Source: a virus
Length of the DNA stretch: 59,821 bases
IMG/VR virus record: IMGVR_UViG_3300032050_000155
Span: 1-59,821 of that record
Direction: 5' to 3' (one strand)
This document shows positions 6,649 through 14,300 of this stretch, in pieces. Position 1 is the stretch's first letter. Each line of letters opens with the position of its first letter. A program made the position numbers and the translations under genes. The notes beneath the pieces were generated by a model that was given only the letters and a program-made list of their open reading frames with translations, was not told where the DNA came from and did no database searches.

Positions 6649-7130
6649 TAGTTTTTGGAAGCTAGTTCACTTATCTCCTTAAGTGCAATTTTGGGCACAA
6701 AATAAGCAGCTGGCCTATTTCCGTGCGTTTGGAGGTAATTGCTATTCTTTGCCTCAAGGCCGGAAATGTATCCCCAAATTCTGTAAACAGGGCATTTTCC
6801 GGTCACCAGAACATAAATATCATCGTCGTAGTCGTCTGGCCTTACTATGAGTTCATATGAGTGCGATGACCTAGTTCTAACCTGTATTGTTGCTCCGACA
6901 TCGGCGTCTTTAAACGTGTCAATCCCACCATCCCAGTAAACGTTAAGGAACTTACTAACAGCCATCTCTCCACAGGCACCTTCGATATGTTCGCTCCATC
7001 CCAGCCCTGTAAAACCATGATTATCGGCACTGCCGCGACGTATCGAAGTTAATTGTCGCAAGCGACCGATTTCGGATGCCATCGCATATTCGTGCCAGGA
7101 AAGTTCAACCTGGATAAATTTATTTGTCAT
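6648..7130 (-). CDS. Conserved phage protein, possible restriction-fold nuclease
   Basis: The 160-aa product contains EGACGEMAVSKFL, then DADVGATIQVRTRSSHSYELIV and YVLVTGKCPVYRIWGYISG. The order Glu (in GE), then D-V-G followed by Q-V-R-T, resembles the acid-plus-E/QxK/R arrangement of PD-(D/E)XK-fold proteins, with Lys replaced by Arg. The fold is suggested, not established, and activity is uncertain. The stop codon shares its last base with the end of the CAT tRNA gene, and tRNA-Val follows on the other side. Confidence 0.65.
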   Translation of the reverse strand: MTNKFIQVELSWHEYAMASEIGRLRQLTSIRRGSADNHGFTGLGWSEHIEGACGEMAVSKFLNVYWDGGIDTFKDADVGATIQVRTRSSHSYELIVRPDDYDDDIYVLVTGKCPVYRIWGYISGLEAKNSNYLQTHGNRPAAYFVPKIALKEISELASKN

Positions 7131-7133
7131 ATG

Positions 7134-7205
7134 TGGGCGCTGAGGGTCTCGAACCCCCGACCTACTCGGTGTAAACGAGTTGCTCTACCGCTGAGCTAAG
7201 CGCCC
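7134..7205 (-). tRNA. tRNA-Val (TAC)
   Basis: The reverse complement has acceptor GGGCGCT/AGCGCCC, D arm TTAGCTCAGCGGTAGAGC, anticodon arm ACTCG-TTTACAC-CGAGT (anticodon TAC) and T loop GGTTCGAGACC. It reads GUA/GUN. It lies between two small phage genes on the same strand. Confidence 0.95.
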
Positions 7206-7215
7206 CGAGTTCTTA

Positions 7216-7518
7216 TTAAAACAAACTATCGTGAGTCTCTGCTATTAATTTGTTTCTTGATGCATGAACCTGGGTCTTCTGGAATTCCGACTCGGACACC
7301 TCAACGAATGTCCACCATTCTTCGGTCATGTTGTTATCTGTTTCCCACGGCCGAGAGTGAATGCGTTCCTTCAGTATGAGTCTCTTCTCTACTTGTCTTC
7401 CTGGCATTTTTTCTTCGCCATAGTAGATATTCATGTGGTCACCAGCTTGGGGTTTTCTTGTTTGCCATCGCACAAAAACTGCCTGACCACCATTAAATTC
7501 GACCAATTTCATACTCAT
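7216..7518 (-). CDS. Hypothetical protein, 100 aa
   Basis: The ATG at 7518 is preceded by GAGGGG at a normal distance; a second in-frame ATG is two codons downstream. The product (MSMKLVEFNGGQAVFVRW...) looks beta-rich at the N-terminus, with a Trp-rich middle (RPWETDNNMTEEWWTFVEV). It has no Cys, signal peptide or membrane segment. No family is recognised. Confidence 0.65.
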   Translation of the reverse strand: MSMKLVEFNGGQAVFVRWQTRKPQAGDHMNIYYGEEKMPGRQVEKRLILKERIHSRPWETDNNMTEEWWTFVEVSESEFQKTQVHASRNKLIAETHDSLF

Positions 7519-7574
7519 TAATTCCCCTCAATTTTTATTATGCGACATTGGCTAGTTGACGCGCACGGCAAACT

Positions 7575-7805
7575 TTATCTAGGTTTTTGGGAAATTTCAA
7601 TTCTCGCAATACACCGACCAGGCTCATCGCACACGTATGCGGTTTTGCCATTGTCCAGGCGAATGATGACCATGTACTCTCTCGGCCTGTAGTAACCACA
7701 AGAGGCGCATTTCGCTGTTTCTAGAAATGCACCAACCGCCCTTAAGCCACCCCACAGGCCGGCGAGTGAAGCAAAGATGGCCAAGACAAAAACAGTGTTG
7801 CTCAC
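7575..7805 (-). CDS. Small membrane protein with a cysteine motif
   Basis: The GTG at 7805 overlaps the upstream stop as GTGA. Residues 4-29 are hydrophobic (VFVLAIFASLAGLWGGLRAV), forming one membrane helix. They are followed by a soluble tail with CASCGYY and two further Cys (VCDEPGRC), a likely small zinc site. The function is unknown. It is coupled to the ribbon-helix-helix gene upstream. Confidence 0.65.
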   Translation of the reverse strand: MSNTVFVLAIFASLAGLWGGLRAVGAFLETAKCASCGYYRPREYMVIIRLDNGKTAYVCDEPGRCIARIEISQKPR

Positions 7806-7963
7806 TTCTTTCCCTTTTCCGAATCGTCAAGGTACTTGACAAGTGCCTCCCTAATAACTGAGCCAGTGGACAATTTGTTTTTTGCTGCGGCATCCTGAAT
7901 GCGTTGATTCAGCTCCTCTGAGACATGAAGAACAAGTTTTGTGTATTGTTTGTTATTGGTCAT
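7802..7963 (-). CDS. Small ribbon-helix-helix (CopG/Arc-like) protein
   Basis: This 53-aa frame starts at the ATG at 7963 and ends at the TGA at 7804-7802. The translation has a strand (YTKLVLHVS), a helix (EELNQRIQDAAAKN) and a second helix (TGSVIREALVKYL), the typical spacing of ribbon-helix-helix DNA-binding proteins. Such proteins act as dimeric repressors. It precedes the small membrane protein with a GTGA overlap and could autoregulate this pair. The target is unknown. Confidence 0.75.
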   Translation of the reverse strand: MTNNKQYTKLVLHVSEELNQRIQDAAAKNKLSTGSVIREALVKYLDDSEKGKK

Positions 7964-7973
7964 AATTCCTCAG

Positions 7974-8048
7974 TGCTGAAGGTGGGATTTGAACCCACGT
8001 GTACCCCTACGGTTTCTACACTTTATAAGAGTGAGCCGATACTTCAGC
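7974..8048 (-). tRNA. tRNA-Ile-like (TAT), D arm missing
   Basis: The reverse complement has a perfect acceptor stem GCTGAAG/CTTCAGC, a perfect T arm (GTGGG-TTCAAAT-CCCAC) and an anticodon arm CACT-CTTATAA-AGTG with anticodon TAT (codon AUA). Only about 7 bases (TATCGGC) lie between the acceptor and the anticodon stem, so there is no D arm. The variable region is long (about 19 bases), with a possible GTGTA/TACAC pairing. It may be a functional armless tRNA, a decayed gene or a tRNA-like RNA. Confidence 0.6.
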
Positions 8049-8060
8049 CAAAGCTGATTT

Positions 8061-8405
8061 TTAATTGTCAGCTATGGCTATTCGTATTCGTTCAATGAGA
8101 CTGCTTTTCCCATAACCAGTAATAGGAACCCTACCCACGTATGAGCCTTCCTTGATGACGACAAGAGCCGGGATTGACTTAATGTCGTACTTAACAGCGA
8201 ACTCCGGATAATCCTCGATGTTCATTTTGAAGATTGTTACTTCTGATGAAATCTCACCAGAAACTTCTTCCAAGACTGGAGCGATTTGCTTACATGGACC
8301 ACACCATGGAGCCCAAAAATCAACTACTACCGGAGTCTGGGAGGAGCCGACAAGTTCGTCGTAGGTGTCTGGAGTTAATTCGGTAATCATGATTTGACTA
8401 TACAT
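8061..8405 (-). CDS. Thioredoxin
   Basis: I choose the ATG at 8405, which follows the upstream stop directly (TAGGATG); the frame extends further into the neighbouring gene. The 114-aa product shows the classic order: strand VVVDFWAPWCGPCK (active site CGPC at residues 35-38), FKMNIEDYPEFAVKYDIKSIPALVVIKEG with the cis-Pro, and a C-terminal helix. It reduces disulfides in the cytoplasm. The obvious phage client is the ribonucleotide reductase at 20193-22118, whose C-terminal Cys pair needs a dithiol reductant. Confidence 0.95.
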   Translation of the reverse strand: MYSQIMITELTPDTYDELVGSSQTPVVVDFWAPWCGPCKQIAPVLEEVSGEISSEVTIFKMNIEDYPEFAVKYDIKSIPALVVIKEGSYVGRVPITGYGKSSLIERIRIAIADN

Positions 8406-8406
8406 C

Positions 8407-8817
8407 CTAGGCGGGCCAGAAATACGGCATCTCGGGATTTTCGCCCCATCCAAACTGGGAATAATGACTGAAATCTTTTCTCAGTAGATTTGCACGATGC
8501 GATGAGTGGACTCGCTCGTCTCCCCACCAAAAAGGCATATCAGATGCGTCCGGCTCTCCGTAGGAGAGAATCTTTTCCCGACATGTGTCTTTATACCCCC
8601 TTGCTATCCATGCATCACAAATTGCGACACCATAAGCAATTAGGCCGTTAATGTTGTCTGCCCACATCTTTGCCGCTGGATGATTTTTCCACCCAAGTGA
8701 CACATCGAGATTGCAGCGAATAAGTTGAAATGTTTCAACTCGCTGTTTGCCGAGACGGGCTCTATCAAGAACCATTCCAGATTCACAAATATCCGCATAA
8801 GGAACGAATGTCTGCAC
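8407..8817 (-). CDS. Pyrimidine-dimer glycosylase family protein (MSMEG_6728-like)
   Basis: The 136-aa product begins MQTFVPYADICESGMVLDRARLGKQRVE and continues with GWKNHPAAKMW and AYGVAICDAWIARGYKDT. These are the conserved blocks of the actinobacterial MSMEG_6728 family, related from memory to pyrimidine-dimer DNA glycosylases (Pyr_excise). Known relatives cleave the glycosidic bond at UV photoproducts. Its presence would protect phage DNA from UV, in keeping with a sunlit habitat, but activity is not proven. It is coupled to thioredoxin downstream. Confidence 0.8.
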   Translation of the reverse strand: MQTFVPYADICESGMVLDRARLGKQRVETFQLIRCNLDVSLGWKNHPAAKMWADNINGLIAYGVAICDAWIARGYKDTCREKILSYGEPDASDMPFWWGDERVHSSHRANLLRKDFSHYSQFGWGENPEMPYFWPA

Positions 8818-8844
8818 TTCCCCTCCAGAGTGTTAGTAGATGAG

Positions 8845-9291
8845 CTAATCGTATGCTGAGTTTGTCAACATGTCAAGAACATTTTCTGTCATCAACAGAA
8901 AACCGCGAGCTGGATTATCCGCACCACCAAGGTTGCGTTTTGTTGACTCATTAAATAGTGCAGTATTAGCACGGAGATATCTTTTTAATCTGGATACAGA
9001 GATAATTACAAATGCTCCGTCCGGAGAATATATGTAAACCCACCACTTAGCAGTCGTAATGTTGATTCCGCTAGGAACCCATACTTGCTCGCCATCAACT
9101 CGCAACCCCCTGGGGTTTTGGTTGGTTTCGACAACCATACGCCCATTTCTGTATCGGTCGCTTTTTACTTCAAAATCTCCACCCTCAAGCGAATCAAGGA
9201 ATCCGGATACAAGAGTTTCCCCCTCTTGTCCGTATGCAAGGTCTGCCCTGAAGTCAAAAGTCCGTGCAGGTATGTCAAATTCAGCAGCCAC
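8845..9291 (-). CDS. Putative PD-(D/E)XK-fold nuclease
   Basis: The 148-aa product contains GQEGETLVSGFLDSLEGGDFEVKSDRY, in which a helix with Glu is followed by D-F-E-V-K, matching the D-x-(D/E)-x-K catalytic core of restriction-type nucleases. It then has VVETNQNPRG and a beta strand WWVYIYSPDGAFVIISV. Known roles of such small phage nucleases are DNA degradation or recombination; the role here is not known. It lies in a minus-strand run of DNA-metabolism genes. Confidence 0.7.
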   Translation of the reverse strand: MAAEFDIPARTFDFRADLAYGQEGETLVSGFLDSLEGGDFEVKSDRYRNGRMVVETNQNPRGLRVDGEQVWVPSGINITTAKWWVYIYSPDGAFVIISVSRLKRYLRANTALFNESTKRNLGGADNPARGFLLMTENVLDMLTNSAYD

Positions 9292-9319
9292 AGTTAGTAC
9301 CTTCTTGTTGGGGCTGGAT

Positions 9320-9553
9320 TTACTCTTCGTCGAGCGGACCAGTGGTATTCAGTGTAGCGACGATAGCGCCCGATGCGTCAAGTGATTCTGATATGTCAGA
9401 AAAAACTGAATCGACAATCATCATCGACAGGTCTTCTGCTGAAAGTCTTGCCTCCATGAGGTCGTCCTGACTGCCGTCACCTTTATCGATAACTTCATAA
9501 ATTACGTTATAAATACTGTCACTAAGTTTAAGTTTTGCTTCTGGGTTCGGCAT
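9320..9553 (-). CDS. Small acidic protein, 77 aa
   Basis: The ATG at 9553 (MPNPEAKLKLSD) is preferred to an upstream in-frame start at 9595, which would run through the SSB promoter region. The product is acidic (ends GPLDEE), with a helical block DSIYNVIYEVIDKGDGSQDD. No family is recognised. It is divergent from SSB, and its start lies within a few bases of the SSB -35 box. Confidence 0.6.
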   Translation of the reverse strand: MPNPEAKLKLSDSIYNVIYEVIDKGDGSQDDLMEARLSAEDLSMMIVDSVFSDISESLDASGAIVATLNTTGPLDEE

Positions 9554-9555
9554 GG

Positions 9556-9585
9556 TTGACAGCGTACTACATCCGTGGATATAGT
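9556..9585 (+). promoter_or_regulatory. Predicted promoter of the SSB gene
   Basis: A consensus -35 TTGACA (9556-9561) and a -10 TATAGT (9580-9585) are separated by 18 bases. Transcription would start near 9592, giving a leader of about 25 bases with AGGAG before the SSB ATG at 9616. It is the best match to a sigma70-type promoter seen in the window. Confidence 0.8.
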
Positions 9586-9615
9586 GATGTCCCAACCCGT
9601 GAGTTCAGGAGAAAA

Positions 9616-10101
9616 ATGAATACATCACCAATCACTGTCATCGGTAATCTTACCGCTGACCCAGAGGCAACATTCACCACTTCAGGCCAGATGAAGCTGA
9701 CTTTCACAGTCGCCGCTTCTCACATCTGGTACGACAATGATGGTGCCAAGCAGGAAAAGACCAGCTTCTTTAATGTTGCCGCATGGCGATATGTCGCAGA
9801 GAACGCAGCCAAAACCCTCGAAAAGGGAATCGGAGTCATCGTATATGGTCGCCTTGAACAGCGCTCATACGAGGACAAGGAAGGCAATAATCGCTCATTC
9901 ATTGAGCTAGTTGCCGAGGAGGTTGGAATTTCCACCCGTTCAATCGAAGAGGTTACCCGCCGTACCTCTAGTGGAAACACGCAGCAGGGCGGTCAGCAGC
10001 GCCCACAGGGCAATCAGCAGCGTCGTCAGCGTCCAGCCACCCCGGCTGGCGTTGGTGCCTCAACAATCCCTGGCATGGACTCATCAGAAGAGCCCTTCTG
10101 A
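9616..10101 (+). CDS. ssb: Single-stranded DNA-binding protein
   Basis: The ATG at 9616 is preceded by AGGAG at 5 bases; the frame runs open further upstream without a ribosome site. The 161-aa product has the OB-fold pattern of bacterial SSB (ITVIGNLTADPEATFT, TSFFNVAAWRYVAENAAKTLEKG, VIVYGRLEQRSYEDKEGNNR). A Gln/Arg/Gly-rich linker and the acidic tip DSSEEPF, used to dock replication partners, follow. It coats ssDNA during replication and recombination. It has its own strong promoter and terminator, so it is a single-gene unit. Confidence 0.96.
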   Translation: MNTSPITVIGNLTADPEATFTTSGQMKLTFTVAASHIWYDNDGAKQEKTSFFNVAAWRYVAENAAKTLEKGIGVIVYGRLEQRSYEDKEGNNRSFIELVAEEVGISTRSIEEVTRRTSSGNTQQGGQQRPQGNQQRRQRPATPAGVGASTIPGMDSSEEPF

Positions 10102-10117
10102 TATAGCCCCCCCCGAA

Positions 10118-10157
10118 GGGGTCCACCGTGGGAAAACCTGCGGTGGACCCCTTTTTT
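10118..10157 (+). terminator. Rho-independent terminator after SSB
   Basis: An 11-bp perfect stem (GGGGTCCACCG / CGGTGGACCCC) with a 12-base loop is followed by six T (10152-10157). It lies 16 bases after the SSB stop codon and closes that transcription unit. Confidence 0.93.
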
Positions 10158-10186
10158 GTGTTCTAAAAATATTTCTTTGATTGGGG

Positions 10187-10215
10187 TTGTCCCGGTAGGA
10201 CATACTGGTTACTAT
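10187..10215 (+). promoter_or_regulatory. Predicted promoter for the basic 79-aa protein
   Basis: A -35 TTGTCC (10187-10192) and a -10 TACTAT (10210-10215) are 17 bases apart, just after the SSB terminator. Transcription would start near 10222, giving a leader of about 40 bases with GGGGAG before the ATG at 10261. Confidence 0.6.
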
Positions 10216-10260
10216 GTCAACACCTAAACAAAACACCTACTGAAAAGGGGAGTTATAGAC

Positions 10261-10500
10261 ATGTCTGAATATGACAAGCTCAAGCAAAAGGGAATGGGTA
10301 GAGGAAGGCCTCGCCATACTCCGGAACAAAAGGCAGAATCTCAGGCTAGAAATGCTGTTCGTCAAGAGGCGCGCAGGAGAGCACACCTGGTTCTAAAGAA
10401 CAGACACTCGGGTGAGTTCACGGAAATTTATGAGCAGGAACTCAAGGCTCTTGCTTCAGAAAACTCCCCCGCAAAAAGGACAAAAAGCACTCGTAAGTAG
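10261..10500 (+). CDS. Small basic protein with AT-hook-like motif
   Basis: The 79-aa product has MGRGRPRHTPEQKAE near the N-terminus, in which G-R-G-R-P-R matches the core of AT-hook minor-groove binders. A basic helix (ARNAVRQEARRRAHLVLKNRH) and a basic tail (AKRTKSTRK) follow. It has its own promoter and GGGGAG ribosome site. It probably binds DNA, but the function is unknown. It converges on the minus-strand gene at 10523-10702. Confidence 0.7.
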   Translation: MSEYDKLKQKGMGRGRPRHTPEQKAESQARNAVRQEARRRAHLVLKNRHSGEFTEIYEQELKALASENSPAKRTKSTRK

Positions 10501-10522
10501 TTGATTGCGGTGGGGTCGAGTA

Positions 10523-10702
10523 TTACTCGGCCTCATCGCTTTCATTTTCGCTACCACTTTTTTTGGCGAGCCTATTCTTTGTGTGCTCGTAGATGGCAAT
10601 CATGTCCATCATCTCTTCGTAGCCTTCACGTCTTTCGGTGTCGCCAATTTCTGCAACATAGTCGAGGTCAGCGTCATCTAGACCAATCCATGGAGTTGTC
10701 AT
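10523..10702 (-). CDS. Small acidic protein, 59 aa
   Basis: The ATG at 10702 opens a 59-codon frame beginning MTTPWIGLDDADLDYVAEIG and continuing with a charged helix (DTERREGYEEMMDMIAIYEHT) and an acidic tail ending DEAE. The start is immediately downstream of the 10705-10881 gene, so it is coupled to it. A short palindrome (CGAGTATTACTCG) overlaps its stop but lacks a T tract. The function is unknown. Confidence 0.65.
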   Translation of the reverse strand: MTTPWIGLDDADLDYVAEIGDTERREGYEEMMDMIAIYEHTKNRLAKKSGSENESDEAE

Positions 10703-10704
10703 AT

Positions 10705-10881
10705 CTACTCCCTTTCTCGTCTTCTTGTTCGTTTTATGACTTTTTTCTTTGACTGGCCGTATTCAACTTCTAGCCAATCATCAAAGTCTTCATATGCCCC
10801 AGGGCTTGACTTTACGTATCTTTCGTACTCGGCTAGTAGCTCGATGTACTCATCATCATCCTGGTCAAACGACCTACCCAT
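10705..10881 (-). CDS. Small charged protein, about 58 aa
   Basis: Two starts are possible: the ATG at 10896 and the ATG at 10881 (MGRSFDQDDDEY). I prefer 10881 because it just overlaps the upstream gene's end and has GAGAAG upstream, whereas the 10896 codon touches its only Shine-Dalgarno-like stretch. The product has an acidic N-terminal half (YERYVKSSPGAYEDFDDWLEVEYG) and a strongly basic C-terminus (KRTRRRERE). The function is unknown. Confidence 0.55.
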   Translation of the reverse strand: MGRSFDQDDDEYIELLAEYERYVKSSPGAYEDFDDWLEVEYGQSKKKVIKRTRRRERE

Positions 10882-10882
10882 T

Positions 10883-11377
10883 TTAACTTCTCGCATTCCT
10901 TCCGGCAGTCTCTGCTGCTTCTGTATTTCTAACAAACTGTTCGCCTCTACGGCTGCCAAGAATTTTTTTACGATTTGTGGCTCTTCGTTGTGCTGGGGTA
11001 AGCCTAGACCATGCCTTAGCAGGGAGGTATCTCCTCGTCCCACCTTTTCTGATAGCTGGCTTATTATCTGATGTCGTCCATCTTTCTTTTGTCCACTTTT
11101 TTAGCGAACGCTGATTCTTTCCCAGCTTGCCCCTGTATCCGCCACCAGCTTTTCTGTATTCCATTGCGAGCATCTGTGCTTTTCTGGCTGACCATTGCCC
11201 TGGTTTGCCACCTTTAGACCCAGCCATAATTCTTTTTTTCAGACGTTCACGCAATTCTGGCTTTGTGTATGTCATGTTTGCGGCTTTAACCAGAATTTCT
11301 GGAGCTTCATTAACGAACGAGTCGATACTTTCCTCAACCCATGCCGCTGATTCGCCTACTGATTTAAATTCTCTCAT
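10883..11377 (-). CDS. DUF5872-like basic protein
   Basis: The 164-aa product has the pattern RKAGGGYRGKLGKNQRSLKKWTKERW, then GGTRRYLPAKAWSRLTPAQRRATNRKK and RRGEQFVRNTEAA. From memory these blocks match a domain of unknown function (DUF5872) found in phages and other viruses. An N-terminal helical segment and the motif GSKGGKPGQWSARKAQML precede it. The very basic composition suggests nucleic-acid binding, possibly in the virion. It lies directly downstream of the 1210-aa giant protein. Confidence 0.75.
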   Translation of the reverse strand: MREFKSVGESAAWVEESIDSFVNEAPEILVKAANMTYTKPELRERLKKRIMAGSKGGKPGQWSARKAQMLAMEYRKAGGGYRGKLGKNQRSLKKWTKERWTTSDNKPAIRKGGTRRYLPAKAWSRLTPAQRRATNRKKILGSRRGEQFVRNTEAAETAGRNARS

Positions 11378-11398
11378 TTGTATTTCCTCTGTATTTTA

Positions 11399-14300
11399 CT
11401 AAGCCGACCACGGTGCTTCGCCGGGTTCCAGACCAAGCATTCGATAAACATCATCTAGCAGTTTTTTATTGATTGCCTGATTCTTGACATCTGGATTTGG
11501 ATGAAAGAATGCACTGAATCCCTCGGCAATCATCTCCCTGCCGTTTGTGTGGGCATACGTTGTTAGTGTTCTTGGTATTGATGGAGTCGCCTCTAGGGGC
11601 ATTCCGTCCCTGTGAGCTTTGCCAATCAACTCATCAACTTCGGCATTTTCATACATTTCAGCAATTCTTATAACAAGTGGCATTCTAGAGCTAGGTACTT
11701 GTTCTCCGCCGTACTTGACTCCGGTAACTGATTTCGCCGTGCGCTCATTTTCGCGCAGTGCTCTTTTCTGAAGCCAATGGCCATACTCGTGAGAAAGCGT
11801 AGATGATGCTGCTATGTCAATATTTGCCCTTCCCGGTCTAACAACGTGATTGGCATCTGCAATCAATGGGGATGTCTCAAAGTCTGGGTCATTTGACATC
11901 TGGTCAACAATCAGTTTTCTATTGAATGAAATAAGGTCTTTGCCAGTGAATTGTATACCCCTAACGAACGGCTCACTTTTTAAACCACGAGACTGCATTA
12001 TTTGTTCTCTTTTAGCCTTTAGCGCTGGCTGATTCTCATAAAGCGATGCACCTTCTGGCGTAAGCATCACAAACATGGGGGCACCAAAGTTCTCAAATGC
12101 CCACTTCAGTGACGGGCTGGCCTCAAGAGAAGACTCAACAAGTTCTCTAATCTTTTCAGTCGATTCTTCTGAGTAGTCGCCCTTAATCCACGGACTCCTC
12201 TTCATTGACTCAATCAAGTTGTTTTTAAATGCATCCACAAAGCCTGGATTTTCACCATCTCGGGCAGGGAAGTAATCATCAAGCAGCATTTCTATGTACT
12301 GTTCATGGGATTCGGGAACAACAAGCTCTGCAATCTGTTTTGAGCTTAAGCCTTTTAGCCATGTTGAACTATTTCTAATAAATCGTTCCTCACCGCCAGG
12401 TTTGCTATCTCCGTATTTACGTGCTTTTGTCTTGGTTGCCCCAGATGAAAGTTTGTCTCCATCGGACTCATTGGCTAACGCGTCAAGGTAAGACTTCTTG
12501 TCTTCTTCAAATTTTGCTACTTTTTCGTCAAATTCTTTTTTACGCTTCTCCACAAACTCGCGTCGCGTATCTGGCTTTATTGCGTCAGCTGTCCAGCCAT
12601 TTTCTATGGCCCTAGCAATGAGGTTCTCCATAACCATGGCTGCCGCTTCAGCATCAGCGTCGGCTGTGTGGTGCTTGTCACCAAGCTCGACATCCAGGTA
12701 TTCCGTTATGGCCTTAAGACTGCTGGATGCACGTCTTTCTCCGTCGCGGCCGACCATTGATGGCCCATCTTGGTTTTCTGGCGTCCACTTTGGCAAGGTC
12801 ATGGCGGACATGTCCATGGTGTCGATGTACCCAGTTGGTTGCCAATCTATGCCGTTTTCCTTGAGTTCATCTTCGAGAACGTTTTTATCGAAAGCTGCAT
12901 TCTGGAGGCCAAGTATTGCACCAGCTCCAGCAAACTCAGCAAATTGTCTATGAGCGTCAGATAAAGACATCTGAGTAGATAGCCATTCGTCAGTAAGGTT
13001 CTCACCACCTGGACCACGGAGATACTGTCTCGACCATTCGCCAAGTGGTTCGCCTGGATTTATAAATACATTAAATCGGTCAACTATTTTGCCATCTCTT
13101 ACTTTGACGGCACCAAGCTGAACCGGTTTGCCATTTGCCGAGCTTTTGCCAAACTCATCAAAAACTAACCCAGTTGTTTCATAGTCAATCCATACAACAT
13201 CTCGGCCACGGTACTTTTCTGCGAATTCTTGCCAGTCTTTAACTCCATCGAAATATTCTTCCGCTCCGCCAATAAGTGGACCGTATGCCGGTGGACGTGG
13301 ATACTGTGGAGCTTTGCCGCTAAAAAGAACCTCACTTCTACCAGTGTCAGAACCGAGCTTCCCAGAATTTGAATTTAGCAAATCTTCATATTCGTCTCGG
13401 CGCATCGAGTAGCCGGTTTCCTTTAATCCGTGCCATTTTGAATTATTGCCGAGTCGCGCTATTGAGTTTTCGCTCATTTCACCAAGCCAGTTGGCACCAA
13501 TGAAAGAGCCAGATAAATTTGTGCCCTTGTCAATTTGCTCAATTGAACCACTCGGTGTATTTGCGTGAAGCTCAACATTTGCGCCTAGTTCTGAGGCAAT
13601 CTTTAGAATTGCACTTGTTTCGGTTTTATTCCCGTACTCACCCGCAGTGAATATGTGTTTTGCACCCATTTCCCTGAGAGTTTGTGACACAAGGGAGTCG
13701 ACGTCTTCCGTATCTGGATTTTCTAAAACTTTTATGGATTTCTTTGGAAGCCTCAATGGTTCATTGGGTGGTGGAACGAGCCCAACATCTACAGGATTTA
13801 AGGCATCAATGGAGCCGGGGTTCATTTCAAGAACGTCTGAAAGCTTGGATACTATGATGTACCTGTTTTCACCCTCGTCGTTTCTCTGCCTCATAAGATG
13901 GCCGCCGGCAAGGTGGTTCATTGCAAAATGAATTGTTTCCCTATCGTATGTTGCATCCTGGCCATCTAGATTCTTGAGAACCCAATCACCAAGAGGCCTA
14001 AGCATCAAGTTGCCATCTTCGTCGAATTCCGGTTCATATTTGGTTTCATGAACTAGATATAAATCATCAATCGAGAGGTTGTCGAGACCGGCTCTTTTTA
14101 GGTCCTGCTGAACATCTTCTCTGTTGTATGACTGAAGATATGTCGCAGCTCTTTCTTCTTTTGCCTTATCTGCAGCAGCTTTTCCCACTTTGGCAAATTC
14201 ATCGAATATGCTCATTGCCTCGGAGTCACCACGCGACCCAGCATATAGAAGTGCCTCTATGTATGTAGGTTCTTCGTCGCCGGCAACTTCTGCTGACGAT

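Noticed and set aside
10500-10530. Palindrome CGAGTATTACTCG as a bidirectional terminator
   Set aside because: Short stem, no T tract on either side, and it overlaps a stop codon; kept only as a note.
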